From: an uncultured Akkermansia sp.
Lineage (GTDB): Bacteria > Verrucomicrobiota > Verrucomicrobiia > Verrucomicrobiales > Akkermansiaceae
Assembly (NCBI GenBank): GCA_900548895.1
Contig: URLZ01000011.1
Location: 1-60,230, forward strand
Direction: 5' to 3'
Length of the DNA: 60,230 nt
Positions 46,452 to 55,325 of this stretch are shown here, piece after piece (within the stretch, counting starts at the first letter, position 1; every line of letters begins with the position of its first letter). The translations under genes were made by a program, and so were the position numbers. The notes beneath the pieces are model-generated. The model did not search any database and was not told where the DNA came from. It worked only from the letters and a program-made list of their open reading frames with translations.

Positions 46452-48359
46452 TCAGTTTGACGCGCCGTCATAGCGGCCCTTGAGGATGAGCTCGGAGAGC
46501 CGCTCGATTCCCTCCTGCGCGAGCCGCGAGTTCGGGTACTGGCAGCGCGCGTGGTAAAAGGCCGAGAGGGCTGAGCCGTACTCGTTGCGCTTCTCCAGCT
46601 TCTGCGCCTCGCCGAGCGCGTCGACGAAGCGGTGCGCGCGGCTGCGGTAGAGGTTCACGGCGTCCTTGAACTTCTCGTCATCGAGGTAACGCTTATCCTT
46701 TTTGCCGTACTCGTCGAGCATCTCGTAGGCCATGCAGCTGCCGAACTCGTCAGAGTCGTCGGCCATCACGCTGATCTGACGGAGCAGCTCGTCGACGCCG
46801 GCAACGAAGCGCACGGCCTCCTCATACTGGCTGCCGAGCTCCTGATCAATGGCGATGACCTTGAACTTGTCGCGCTGCTCGTAGATGCTGCGGAGGTCGT
46901 CGCGCGCGATGAGATCGCGGAAGTCGTCCTTGAGGTAGTCCTTGCTGTCCAGCTCCTCGATCTGCTCCATGCCCTTGTCGATGTTCGGGTTGAGCGGCCA
47001 GATCTCGGCGGCCTGGCGCACCTCGCTGTTGAAGGTCTCTTCATCGCCGGCGGCGATGGCCTTCTTGGCGTTGCGCAGGTGCAGATTGCTCTCGTTCATC
47101 TTGCCCTTGCAGTAGGTGCGCAGCAGGGAGTCGTCGAAGTCGGCATCCATCGCCTTCATCTTGTCGGCCACCTCCTGCAACTGCCCGTAGTCGCGGTGGT
47201 TGAGCGAGGTGAGCGCCTTCTTGCGCAGCTCCCAGAACTCGAAGATGCGGCGGCGATCCGCCTCGGGGAAGGTGGCCACGCTCTGCATGTACTCGCCGAC
47301 GGCCACGGCTTCAATCAGCCGCTGCGTCGCCGTGGAGAGCTTGTTCTGCGCCAGCAGGGAATGCACGGACTCCATGTTCTGGTCGACCTCGCGCCGCGCA
47401 TTGCTCGCCAGCTGGTCGAGCATGGAGACGGTGGGCGGCAGGCCGCCCACGCCGTCGAACATCTTGCCGAGGTCTGAATCCTCCTTGATGTTGAGCTTCG
47501 TGTCGCCGTCGCGGAAGACGTGTCGGTAGAGGCGCGCGGCAATCAGCGCATGGTCGAAGCGGCGCTGGAGCAGGAAGCTCGCCATCATGCTCTGGTAGGT
47601 CGTCTTGGCCGCCAGCAGGTTGGCTGCATTCTCCGCCTCGTTTTTGAGACGCGCGGCCTTGGCCTCGGCCACCTTGGCCGTATTGTGGGCAATGAGGATG
47701 TCGTTGCTGCGGTAGCTGCTGTTGCCGCCCTGAGCCCCAGGCTTGATGTTGCCGGTGGCGCCGCCGCCCCGCTGGGTGTTGCGGTTGTTGAGGCTGTTGG
47801 TGCGCTTGACGAGATCGTCGATCTCCTTCTCGATCTGCTCGCTCTCGCGGTCGCGCGAGAAATTGGCGCGCTGGGCATCGAGCGCGCTCACGAGGGCGCT
47901 CGCCAGCGCCCCGGACTGGCCGCCGTCGCCCGGGTAATCGTTGATGTCATAGAGCGTGCGGCCGATGCTCACGAGCACCTTGCTGCCCGGGCGCTTGCCG
48001 CGGATGTATTTCTGCGTCAGCTTCAGGATCTCGTTGATCTTGCTGCGATACATCTTGGACTCCGCGCTCTCATCCGGCTTCTGGCTGAGGTATTTCTCGA
48101 AGCGGGCGCGCACGGCGGCGTTGTTGCCGACATCGAAGAAGGCGCCGTTGTACTTGACAGTATCCGTCGAGGGATCCAGCAGCGGAATCTCCATGCCGAA
48201 GAGCTGCGGATTGGCCGGCTCGCCGTTCCCGCCGTTCTGCTCCTGCACCCCGCTGTCTGCCTTGGCGGACTGGCCGGAGGCGTCAAAGCTGCTGGGCATC
48301 TGCGCCCAGCAGAGAGAGCTGCTGAATGCCAGCAGCAGCATCATGCGCGACACATTCAT
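46452..48359 (-). CDS. Exported helical protein of unknown function, 635 aa
   Basis: Signal peptide MNVSRMMLLLAFSSSLCWAQ, then an Asn/Gly/Gln-rich region, then long alpha-helical segments with TPR-like character (YGSALSAFYHARCQYPNSRLA near the C-terminus). I do not recognise a named family. The ATG at 48359 overlaps the stop of the upstream 147-aa gene (ATGA), and GGAG lies a few bases before it. Probably acts together with the 147-aa membrane protein. Confidence 0.82.
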   Translation of the reverse strand: MNVSRMMLLLAFSSSLCWAQMPSSFDASGQSAKADSGVQEQNGGNGEPANPQLFGMEIPLLDPSTDTVKYNGAFFDVGNNAAVRARFEKYLSQKPDESAESKMYRSKINEILKLTQKYIRGKRPGSKVLVSIGRTLYDINDYPGDGGQSGALASALVSALDAQRANFSRDRESEQIEKEIDDLVKRTNSLNNRNTQRGGGATGNIKPGAQGGNSSYRSNDILIAHNTAKVAEAKAARLKNEAENAANLLAAKTTYQSMMASFLLQRRFDHALIAARLYRHVFRDGDTKLNIKEDSDLGKMFDGVGGLPPTVSMLDQLASNARREVDQNMESVHSLLAQNKLSTATQRLIEAVAVGEYMQSVATFPEADRRRIFEFWELRKKALTSLNHRDYGQLQEVADKMKAMDADFDDSLLRTYCKGKMNESNLHLRNAKKAIAAGDEETFNSEVRQAAEIWPLNPNIDKGMEQIEELDSKDYLKDDFRDLIARDDLRSIYEQRDKFKVIAIDQELGSQYEEAVRFVAGVDELLRQISVMADDSDEFGSCMAYEMLDEYGKKDKRYLDDEKFKDAVNLYRSRAHRFVDALGEAQKLEKRNEYGSALSAFYHARCQYPNSRLAQEGIERLSELILKGRYDGASN

Positions 48360-48799
48360 AACTTGTTCTCCACTTCTCGTGTAATCAGAATCCCGTTGAT
48401 CGGCTGCCCCTCGGCATCCTGCCCATTGCGGCACTCGACGCTGAAGATGTAGGTCTTACCTCGCGCCAGATTCACCCCGCCGGCAGCCCCCTCGGGCACC
48501 AGCAGCGGGAGGCGCTCGTCGTCCGGATTGTTCGGCAGCGTGACGACGACGAGGCGATCGTTGCCGCGCGTCATCACGCCCTCCACCCGGCCTTCGAGGC
48601 GGTAGCGGTTGTTCGTTATACGCGAGCCGCCCTTGCGGTAGTCCGCCACCTTGAAGTCGCGATCGGCGCTGCCTGATGTGTCCGCGCTGTTCACGGACGA
48701 GAACAGCACGGCGAGCACGACCACGACGGCGACGGCGCCGAGGAGGATCCACACGATGTTTTTATTACCCGATTGACTGTTGCGTCTTCTTCTGGCCAT
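48356..48799 (-). CDS. Single-pass membrane protein with a beta-rich periplasmic domain
   Basis: A 147-aa protein. MARRRRNSQSGNKN is a basic cytoplasmic end, IVWILLGAVAVVVVLAVLFS is the membrane segment, and the remainder (NRYRLEGRVEGVMTRGNDR onward) looks like a small beta-barrel or OB-type domain outside the membrane. Family unknown. The ATG at 48799 is chosen because upstream residues are compositional noise. It is coupled by a 4-nt overlap to the 635-aa gene and lies 122 nt after the ABC transporter gene. Confidence 0.78.
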   Translation of the reverse strand: MARRRRNSQSGNKNIVWILLGAVAVVVVLAVLFSSVNSADTSGSADRDFKVADYRKGGSRITNNRYRLEGRVEGVMTRGNDRLVVVTLPNNPDDERLPLLVPEGAAGGVNLARGKTYIFSVECRNGQDAEGQPINGILITREVENKL

Positions 48800-48921
48800 G
48801 ATCGGTAGGGGGAAAGAGCTTGCTGAGGGGAGGGAAAATGGGTGAAGAGGGAAAGCGAACGAGCGCGAGGGAAGCTCAGAGGAGGAGAGATGGCGATGCG
48901 ATTCGGAACGGTGTGCGGGCC

Positions 48922-50670
48922 TCACTGCCAGCGCGTGCGGGACGCGCCCCAGACGGCGAGGCCGATGCCGACGATGACGTGGGCGATGAGCACCCAGGTG
49001 CAGACGCTCGCGGCGCTGAAGGAGGTGCTGTTGAGCGAGAGGACGACTTCCTTGACTTGGTTGTCGAGGCCGCCCTCGATGCTGCCGCTCCAGGACCAGT
49101 AGGCCGAGATGAAGGGCTGCACGAGGCGCGCGACCATGTCGGGCAGGGCGAGCACGGCGCCGGAGAGCGGCAGCTGGAAGCCGACGAGGTAGATGCTGAG
49201 CAGCGAGGCCTGATCCGCCGTGCGGCAGGCCGCGGAGATGCCGAGGCACACGGAGGTCATGGCCGCGTTGGCGAGCAGCAGGAAGCCGAGATGCGTCATG
49301 CCGTCGCCGCGGAAGGGCCAGAAGTATTGCACGAAGCCGAACATCCAGATACTCTGCACGAGCACGAGGATGGCGAGGTAGACGAGCTTGCTCGTGACGT
49401 AGGGCGCCACGCCGACGCCGGCCAGCTTCTCCTTCTCCACGATGAGGCGCTCACCGGCGATTTCGCGCGACGAGTTATTGGAGCCCATGAGGCCGAGCAG
49501 AACGACTTCAAACATGATGATGCCCGAGACGGCCGTGCCGACCTGAGCGCTGATCTCCGCCTGCTGCTGTGCCGCCTCGATGTCCGCAAGGGTGAACTGT
49601 CCCGTTTCGCTGGCGGGCAGCCCGGGGATCTTCTCCTGCCCCTTGCCCGAGAAGAGGGCCACGAGCACGGGGAAGATGAGGATCATGGCGACTTGGAGGA
49701 AGAGCTGGGCGCGGTCGCGGAAGAGGATGCAGAAGCGCCGCCTCAGCAGCGTGAGCGTCTGCGAGAGGAAGCCCGGCTGCGGCGAAGCCTCCTCTTCCTC
49801 ATCGTCGCCGTGGCGGAGCCGCGGCGCGGCCGAGGGCAGCGGAAGGCCGAGTCGCTCGAACTTGGCGATGTGCTCCTCGTTGAGGCGCTCGTAGTAGTCG
49901 CGGTAGTGCTTGAGCCAGCTGTCGTGCCAGGCCTCGGCATCGCGGCAGGCGAGCATGGGGTACACGTCCTCGAAGGAGCTCACGTTGAAGTAGTGATTCA
50001 TCGTCTGCGGCGAGCCGTGGTACGCGAGGTTGCCCCCGACCATGACGAGGATGCTGTCGTAGAGCTCCATCTGCGCGAGGCTGTGGGTGACGGAGATGAC
50101 GATGCGGCCGTCTTTGAGGCTGAGCTGGTGGAGCAGCTCGACGATCTCGCGCTCCGAGCGCGGATCCAGGCCGCTCGTCACCTCGTCGCAGAGCAGCAGA
50201 CGGGGGCTCGAGACGAGCTCCATCGCGAGGCCGAGGCGGCGCTTCTGACCGCCGGAGAGCAGCTTCACCTGACGGTCCGCAATTTCAGTGAGACCGGTCT
50301 CGGCCAGCGCGTTGTCGATGATGTCGTTGAGCGTATCTTCATCGGCGTTGACGCGCAGGCGCGCGGAGTACTCGATGCTCTCGTCCACCGTCAGCTCGTC
50401 GTAGGCGATGCTGAACTGGGGCACATAGCCGATTTCATGCGGCTCGAAGTCGCCCTCCTCTTCGAGATCGCGGCCCTCCCAGAAAAAGGAGCCCGAGGTC
50501 ACGGGGTTGATGCCGGCAATGGCCTTGAGCAGCGTGGACTTGCCGCAGCCCGAGGGCCCAACGATGGCCATGAAGTGGCCGCGGGGCACGCAGAAATTGA
50601 CATCGTTGAGCAAGACGCGCGTCTCCTCACCGTCGGGGACTTCAAAGCAGATGTTTTTGGCCTTCAGCAT
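48922..50670 (-). CDS. ABCG-type half transporter (ATPase plus ABC-2 permease)
   Basis: A 582-aa fusion of an ATPase domain and a permease domain. Walker A GPSGCGKSTLLK (about residues 38-49), signature LLSGGQKRRLGLAM, Walker B LLLCDEVTSGLDPRSE and the H-loop VTHSLAQ are intact. The C-terminal half has six hydrophobic segments of the ABC-2 type (LFLQVAMILIFPVLVALFSG is the first), with a large loop after it. The order ATPase-then-permease is like ABCG/White exporters. Substrate unknown; it likely dimerises. Confidence 0.9.
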   Translation of the reverse strand: MLKAKNICFEVPDGEETRVLLNDVNFCVPRGHFMAIVGPSGCGKSTLLKAIAGINPVTSGSFFWEGRDLEEEGDFEPHEIGYVPQFSIAYDELTVDESIEYSARLRVNADEDTLNDIIDNALAETGLTEIADRQVKLLSGGQKRRLGLAMELVSSPRLLLCDEVTSGLDPRSEREIVELLHQLSLKDGRIVISVTHSLAQMELYDSILVMVGGNLAYHGSPQTMNHYFNVSSFEDVYPMLACRDAEAWHDSWLKHYRDYYERLNEEHIAKFERLGLPLPSAAPRLRHGDDEEEEASPQPGFLSQTLTLLRRRFCILFRDRAQLFLQVAMILIFPVLVALFSGKGQEKIPGLPASETGQFTLADIEAAQQQAEISAQVGTAVSGIIMFEVVLLGLMGSNNSSREIAGERLIVEKEKLAGVGVAPYVTSKLVYLAILVLVQSIWMFGFVQYFWPFRGDGMTHLGFLLLANAAMTSVCLGISAACRTADQASLLSIYLVGFQLPLSGAVLALPDMVARLVQPFISAYWSWSGSIEGGLDNQVKEVVLSLNSTSFSAASVCTWVLIAHVIVGIGLAVWGASRTRWQ

Positions 50671-50691
50671 GGCAGCGAACGAAGCAGCATC

Positions 50692-50720
50692 ATACTACCA
50701 CCCACACCCCCCGGCGGCAA
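50692..50720 (-). promoter_or_regulatory. Promoter of the ABC transporter operon
   Basis: Minus strand: TTGCCG (50715-50720), 17-bp spacer, TAGTAT (50692-50697). The leader to 50670 is about 15 nt. Confidence 0.6.
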
Positions 50721-50880
50721 GCAAAAAAAACGAATGCTCCGAGGCATCCGTCAGCCTGCGGAAGCCTCGAAAACGCGGCAGCTCCGAGCGGCTCCGCGCT
50801 CCGGGCCGCGGCATCCGCAGAAGCTCAACGCACGCAGAGCCGCAGCTGCCCGGAGGGTAACGTCCGCAGAACCCACAGAG

Positions 50881-50961
50881 CGCAGCACGCACAGAGCCCG
50901 CAGCACCCGCAGCACCCGCAGCACCCGCAAAGCCCGCAAAGCCCGCAAAGCCCGCAGAGCC
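50881..50961. repeat. Nine-unit 9-bp tandem array
   Basis: Nine consecutive 9-bp units: CGCAGCACG, CACAGAGCC, CGCAGCACC three times, CGCAAAGCC three times, CGCAGAGCC. Runs of identical neighbours point to expansion by slippage. Confidence 0.93.
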
Positions 50962-51153
50962 GCAACACCCGAAGAGCGCTCCGCAGCCGCAGTGCGCAGC
51001 ACCCGCAGAGCACGCAAAGCCGCTGCGGCGCAGGGCCGAGGAGCGCTCCGGCCCTGCGGCATCCGTCGGCCTGCGGGCGGCGCCGACGGGATGAAGCCTC
51101 AGGGAGAAGCGACTTCCGGGGAGAGCCCTCCGGGTTCAGGTGGGGAAGTGCCC

Positions 51154-52137
51154 TCAGGGGATGAGCGGCACCACGCAGAGGCTGCCGACGGAGAGCCAGA
51201 GCGGCAGGGTGACGAAGGAGACGGCCGTGGTTGCGAGCAGGATCTGCGTGCCGACCTCGGGCACGCCGCCGAAGCGCTTGGCGAGGATGACGGGGACGAC
51301 GGCGCTGGGGATGGCGCTCTGAATGACCATGATGCGCTTGATGAGCGGATCGACGGGCAGCGCCCAGGCCAGCAGCAGCACGATGGCCGGCACGAGCACG
51401 AGGCGCGCGAGCACGCCCGAGATGAGCATGCGGGGCTGCCAGGTGAAGTGACGGCTGAGGTCATACATCGAGCAGCCGAAGAGGATGAGGCAGACCGGCG
51501 TCGCGACGTTGCCGATCATCTCCGCCGCCTTCATGACGGGGGGCTGAGCGACGTAGCTGCCCAAGCCGCTCCAGGCGAGGGCCAGCGAAATGCAGACGGC
51601 GAGCAGCGGGCCGCGCAGCAGCATGCCCACCCGCAGCCCGGTGGCGCCGCCGCAGACGAGGATGACGCCGAGGCTCCAGACGAAGAGCTCGCAGCCCATG
51701 TTGTGCACAAAGAGCACGCCCATGGTGGGGTCGCCCGGCGCCGAGAAGAGCATCTGAATGATGGGGATGGCGTAGAAGGCGTAGTTCTGCACGCCGGCGG
51801 TGAGGCTGAAGGTGCGCAGGCCGGTGCCGATGCGCAGGCGCAGCATCTTGGCCACGCCCAAGGCCGCGCAAACGCCGACGAGCAGCTCGAGGAAGCCGCA
51901 GGCGAGCGCCTGAAGGGAAAAGGAGACGGAGCTGACCGTCGGGTTCGCCTCAATCACCATGTACTTCATGATGTTGTAAAAGATGAGGCAGGGGTAGCCG
52001 ATATCCATCGCCAGCTGCATGATGGGCCCGTCGTGCTCGGGCGCGATGCTGCCTTGGCTGCGCAGGCGGTAGCCGATGGCAAAGAAGATGAAGATGGGTA
52101 TCGTCGACAAAAAGGAGTTGATAACCAAATCCCACAT
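51154..52137 (-). CDS. AEC-family (auxin efflux carrier-like) permease
   Basis: A 327-aa inner-membrane carrier with about ten hydrophobic segments in two repeats. Family features include FFAIGYRLRSQG near the N-terminus, the break PCLIFYNIMK, and IGNVATPVCLILFGCSMYD in the second repeat. AEC carriers move small organic anions such as malate or amino acids; the substrate is not predictable. No partner gene. Its upstream region is AT-rich without a confident promoter. Confidence 0.88.
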   Translation of the reverse strand: MWDLVINSFLSTIPIFIFFAIGYRLRSQGSIAPEHDGPIMQLAMDIGYPCLIFYNIMKYMVIEANPTVSSVSFSLQALACGFLELLVGVCAALGVAKMLRLRIGTGLRTFSLTAGVQNYAFYAIPIIQMLFSAPGDPTMGVLFVHNMGCELFVWSLGVILVCGGATGLRVGMLLRGPLLAVCISLALAWSGLGSYVAQPPVMKAAEMIGNVATPVCLILFGCSMYDLSRHFTWQPRMLISGVLARLVLVPAIVLLLAWALPVDPLIKRIMVIQSAIPSAVVPVILAKRFGGVPEVGTQILLATTAVSFVTLPLWLSVGSLCVVPLIP

Positions 52138-52270
52138 ATGAATATCAAAAATCAGTCAGTTAAACGGTCCTCCTGGTCCTCGCCCCGCTTCTTCACAACA
52201 GCGCAATCCCATTGGGCCGGTCGGCTCCATCGCACACCTTGGTGGCGACATCGCTTTGAGCGCAGCAAGC

Positions 52271-52306
52271 GGTTCAAAAGGTTCAGCCGGTTCAAACGGT
52301 TCGAGA
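52271..52306. repeat. Four-unit 9-bp tandem array
   Basis: GGTTCAAAA, GGTTCAGCC, GGTTCAAAC, GGTTCGAGA in direct succession, each starting GGTTC. Confidence 0.85.
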
Positions 52307-52714
52307 TGTCCGAGATCTCCGCGCCATTCGAGCTGGCCGAGCTGTGCTCCGCCCGAGGGGTCTTGAGGCGGACGAGCGGAGCAGCCGAGCCGAGGACTCG
52401 GTGTCGACCGAGCCGGGCGGGCGAGAGCCGAGCGAGCGGGCGGAAAGCCCACGGCCGAGGCGCACAAGCGGGTCGTTCCGGCGGGCCGGGCTCACGGGGT
52501 GAGGGGCAAGCCTCCCCGCAGCATCACCGCGATGTCCCCGCGGCAGCGGCGGCATCCCGATGCACCCGCCCCGCTCCGGCAACCCGATGCGCGCAACGTT
52601 CAGCCGTGGGCTTACCGAAGGGGGCACCGGAGGGGGCGCCGGAGCGGCAAAACGCGAGCGGCACCGGCCGTTGCGAGGGCTCAGATCTCAGCAGGAAGGG
52701 AGCGAAGAACCAAG

Positions 52715-52759
52715 AAAGGAAGAGCCAAAAGAGTCAAAAGAGCCTAAGAGGACAAAAGG
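52715..52759. repeat. Purine-rich 9-bp tandem array
   Basis: Units AAAGGAAGA, GCCAAAAGA, GTCAAAAGA, GCCTAAGAG, GACAAAAGG; degenerate but in exact 9-bp phase. Confidence 0.7.
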
Positions 52760-52852
52760 GAGGAGGACAAGGGAATATCCCGCAGCCCCCCCGCATCCTC
52801 AGGCAGCGGCCGCAGCCGGAACCCGAGGAAGAGAGGGGCCCGCGCGGCAGAA

Positions 52853-53929
52853 TCACTCACCCAGCACGCTGGCCAGCGTCTGCGCCACGCCGCGGAAGGC
52901 GGCGGAGACGCGATCCTGACCCGGATCTTCCAGCGCGACGGGGTGGCCTTCATCGCCGCAGGCGCGCGTGCGAATATCCAGCGGAATCTTGCCCAGCAGC
53001 GGCACGCCCAGCTTCTGCGCCTCGCGCTCACCGCCGCCCTCGCCGAAGATGTTGTAGACGAGGCCGTCGCTGGGGCAGACGAAGTAGCTCATGTTCTCGA
53101 TGATGCCGAGGATGGGCGTCTCCACGCGATTGAAGAGGCCGACGGCCTTGCGGGCGTCGATGAGGGCCACCTCCTGAGGCGTCGTCACGATGACGGCACC
53201 GGCGAGGTCCACCGTCTGCACAATCGTGAGCTGGATATCGCCGGTTCCCGGGGGCATGTCGAGGATGAGGAAGTCGAGGCCGCCCCAGTCCACATCGCGC
53301 AGAAACTGCTGCACGTAGCGGGTGGCCAGCGGGCCGCGCACCGCCACGGGCGAGGCCTCATCAATCATGAGGCCCATCGAGAGCAGCTTGACGCCGTGGG
53401 CCTCGACGGGCAGGAATTGCTCCTTTTCGCTGCACCCGGGGCGCTCCTTCGTGCCGAACATCAGCGCCATCGAGGGGCCGTAGATGTCCAGATCGAGCAG
53501 GCCCGTGCGGTAGCCGAGCTGCGACAGCGCCACCGCCAAGTTGGCCGAAACCGTGCTCTTGCCGACGCCGCCCTTGCCGGAGGCCACGGCGATCACGTGC
53601 TTGACGCCGGGCACGCTCGACTTCCAGTCCGCCGGGTCATCGCTCACCGACTTGCTCTTGCGGGCCTGCGGGGCATGGTGCTCAATGTTGACGTCGAGCT
53701 GCTTCACGCCGGGCAGCTCCTTGACCACGCCCATCACGTTCTCATAGATGTAGCGCGGCACGTCGGCATTCTTGCTCTCCACAACCAAATCGATTACCAC
53801 GGCACCTTCGGGGGAGACCGTCACATTCTTGACCAGGCCGAAGGAGACGATATCGCGGCTGAAGCCCGGGTATTTGACCGTCGTCAGAGCCGCGCGGATC
53901 AGCTCCGGCGTTAATGTTGCATCACTCAT
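52853..53929 (-). CDS. Iron-sulfur cluster carrier ATPase, Mrp/ApbC family
   Basis: A 358-aa P-loop protein that binds and transfers Fe-S clusters. It has an N-terminal DUF59/MIP18 domain ([20 protein letters not shown]), the deviant Walker [18 protein letters not shown] and [26 protein letters not shown] is the family motif. The expected late cysteine pair CxxC is not obvious: only one Cys appears in the matching place ([11 protein letters not shown]). The ATG at 53929 is chosen over an upstream frame. Transcribed divergently from UXS. Confidence 0.93.
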   Translation of the reverse strand: MSDATLTPELIRAALTTVKYPGFSRDIVSFGLVKNVTVSPEGAVVIDLVVESKNADVPRYIYENVMGVVKELPGVKQLDVNIEHHAPQARKSKSVSDDPADWKSSVPGVKHVIAVASGKGGVGKSTVSANLAVALSQLGYRTGLLDLDIYGPSMALMFGTKERPGCSEKEQFLPVEAHGVKLLSMGLMIDEASPVAVRGPLATRYVQQFLRDVDWGGLDFLILDMPPGTGDIQLTIVQTVDLAGAVIVTTPQEVALIDARKAVGLFNRVETPILGIIENMSYFVCPSDGLVYNIFGEGGGEREAQKLGVPLLGKIPLDIRTRACGDEGHPVALEDPGQDRVSAAFRGVAQTLASVLGE

Positions 53930-54004
53930 ACGTGCATCGGGTTGAAATGAACAGCGGAGCAAAGGCTGCATCCGCAGGCAGGGCGCGCAGCGCCCCGCTG
54001 CGCG

Positions 54005-54033
54005 ATGGTAGCACATCGCCCGCGCGAGTTCAA
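54005..54033 (-). promoter_or_regulatory. Promoter of mrp
   Basis: Minus strand: TTGAAC (54028-54033), 17-bp spacer, TACCAT (54005-54010). The leader to 53929 is about 70 nt. Confidence 0.6.
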
Positions 54034-54047
54034 GCGCAAGATTCTGC

Positions 54048-54076
54048 TTGCAAGAGGCCCTCCGCTTCGCTAGAAT
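54048..54076 (+). promoter_or_regulatory. Promoter of the UDP-glucuronate decarboxylase gene
   Basis: TTGCAA (54048-54053), 17-bp spacer, TAGAAT (54071-54076), then 11 nt to the ATG at 54088. Confidence 0.65.
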
Positions 54077-54087
54077 GCTCGGTGCAC

Positions 54088-55038
54088 ATGAAAACCATCC
54101 TCATCACGGGCGGCACCGGCTTCGTCGGCAGCCACCTCTGCCACCGTCTCATCGCGGAGGGAGAGCGCGTCATCTGCCTGGACAACAACTACACCGGCTC
54201 GCCCGACAACGTGCGGGATCTGCTCGACAATGAGCGCTTCAGCCTCGTGGAGCACGACATCATCGAGCCCTTTGACTGCCCCGAGAAGCTCGACCGCATC
54301 TACAACCTCGCCTGCCCGGCCTCGCCGCCGTTCTACCAGGGAGACCGCTCGATCTTCACGACCAAAACCTGCGTGCTGGGCATCCTTAACATGCTGGAGC
54401 TGGCCCAGCGCAACGGCGCGCGCATCCTGCAAGCCTCCACGTCCGAGGTCTACGGCGACCCGAAGGTGCACCCGCAGCCGGAAAGCTACCGCGGCAATGT
54501 GAACCCGAACGGCATCCGCGCCTGCTATGACGAAGGTAAGCGCTGCGCGGAGAGCCTCATGTTCGACTACCACCGGCACAAAGGCGTCGACATCCGCGTC
54601 ATCCGCATCTTCAACACCTACGGGCCTCTCATGAACCCGCAGGACGGCCGCGTCGTCTCCAACTTCATCTGTCAGGCCCTGCGCGGCGAAGACATCACCA
54701 TCTACGGCGACGGCCAGCAGACGCGCTCCTTCCAGTACATCGATGACCTCATCGAGGGCATGCTGCGCATGATGGAGAACGAGCGCGTTTTCGTCGGCCC
54801 CGTCAACCTCGGCAACCCCGGCGAGTTTACCATCCGCGAGCTGGCGGACAAGGTACTCGACAAAATCCCCGAGAGCCGCAGCCGCCTTGTCTTCCGGCCC
54901 CTGCCCGCCGATGACCCCACGCTGCGGCAGCCGGACATCAGCCAGGCGCGCAAGATGCTCGACTGGGAGCCGACCATCCCGCTGGACCGCGGTCTGGACA
55001 GGACCATCGACTACTTCCGCGACAAGCTCGGCCTCTGA
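54088..55038 (+). CDS. UDP-glucuronate decarboxylase (UDP-xylose synthase)
   Basis: Short-chain dehydrogenase-like enzyme that makes UDP-xylose from UDP-glucuronate using bound NAD. The 316-aa protein has the Rossmann motif [13 protein letters not shown], the active-site Ser/Tyr in [11 protein letters not shown] and [12 protein letters not shown] (YxxxK), and [18 protein letters not shown], all typical of UXS. UDP-xylose would feed cell-surface glycans. The ATG at 54088 is fixed by the Rossmann N-terminus and the promoter. Confidence 0.95.
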   Translation: MKTILITGGTGFVGSHLCHRLIAEGERVICLDNNYTGSPDNVRDLLDNERFSLVEHDIIEPFDCPEKLDRIYNLACPASPPFYQGDRSIFTTKTCVLGILNMLELAQRNGARILQASTSEVYGDPKVHPQPESYRGNVNPNGIRACYDEGKRCAESLMFDYHRHKGVDIRVIRIFNTYGPLMNPQDGRVVSNFICQALRGEDITIYGDGQQTRSFQYIDDLIEGMLRMMENERVFVGPVNLGNPGEFTIRELADKVLDKIPESRSRLVFRPLPADDPTLRQPDISQARKMLDWEPTIPLDRGLDRTIDYFRDKLGL

Positions 55039-55254
55039 GGCCCCCTTTCGGCCAAGCCTCGTTGTCGGCCAAGCGGCCTCGCAACCGGCTGAGTCGCCCG
55101 GCGCCGGACGAGTTGACCCGCAGCTGAACGAGCTTTCCCGCTTCCGGCGACGCCCGGCAGGGCGCCGCCGATGCCGCCGCATTTCGGCTGTTTTGCTGAC
55201 GCTGCCCCGCCGACCCTTATCCGCCTCCTTTTCCCCGCGGCGCCGTCTTCTCCA

Positions 55255-55276
55255 TTTGAACGCTCTTTGAACGCTC
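55255..55276. repeat. Two perfect 11-bp tandem copies
   Basis: TTTGAACGCTC twice in direct succession (55255-55265 and 55266-55276), in the spacer between the convergent UXS and comM genes. Confidence 0.85.
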
Positions 55277-55325
55277 GCCGGGCGGTGAGAGGTGTGGAGA
55301 TGCTGGCGAGACTCGGCGCGACGAC

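Larger units (their letters stand above)
50671..51153. other. Spacer with a 9-bp minisatellite
   Basis: About 480 bp between the AEC gene stop and the ABC gene start. It holds the ABC promoter and the 81-bp array at 50881-50961, with related CGCAGAGCC-like fragments on both sides (near 50831 and 51004). No gene found. Confidence 0.6.
52138..52852. other. Long spacer with two 9-bp repeat arrays
   Basis: About 715 bp between mrp and the AEC gene, both minus strand. It holds the arrays at 52271-52306 and 52715-52759. The reading frames over it are composition-driven. It is the longest empty stretch in the window. Confidence 0.55.

Noticed and set aside
48820..53103. A 1427-aa plus-strand frame
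   Set aside because: It runs antisense through the ABC and AEC genes and repeat-rich spacers; low-complexity residues only.
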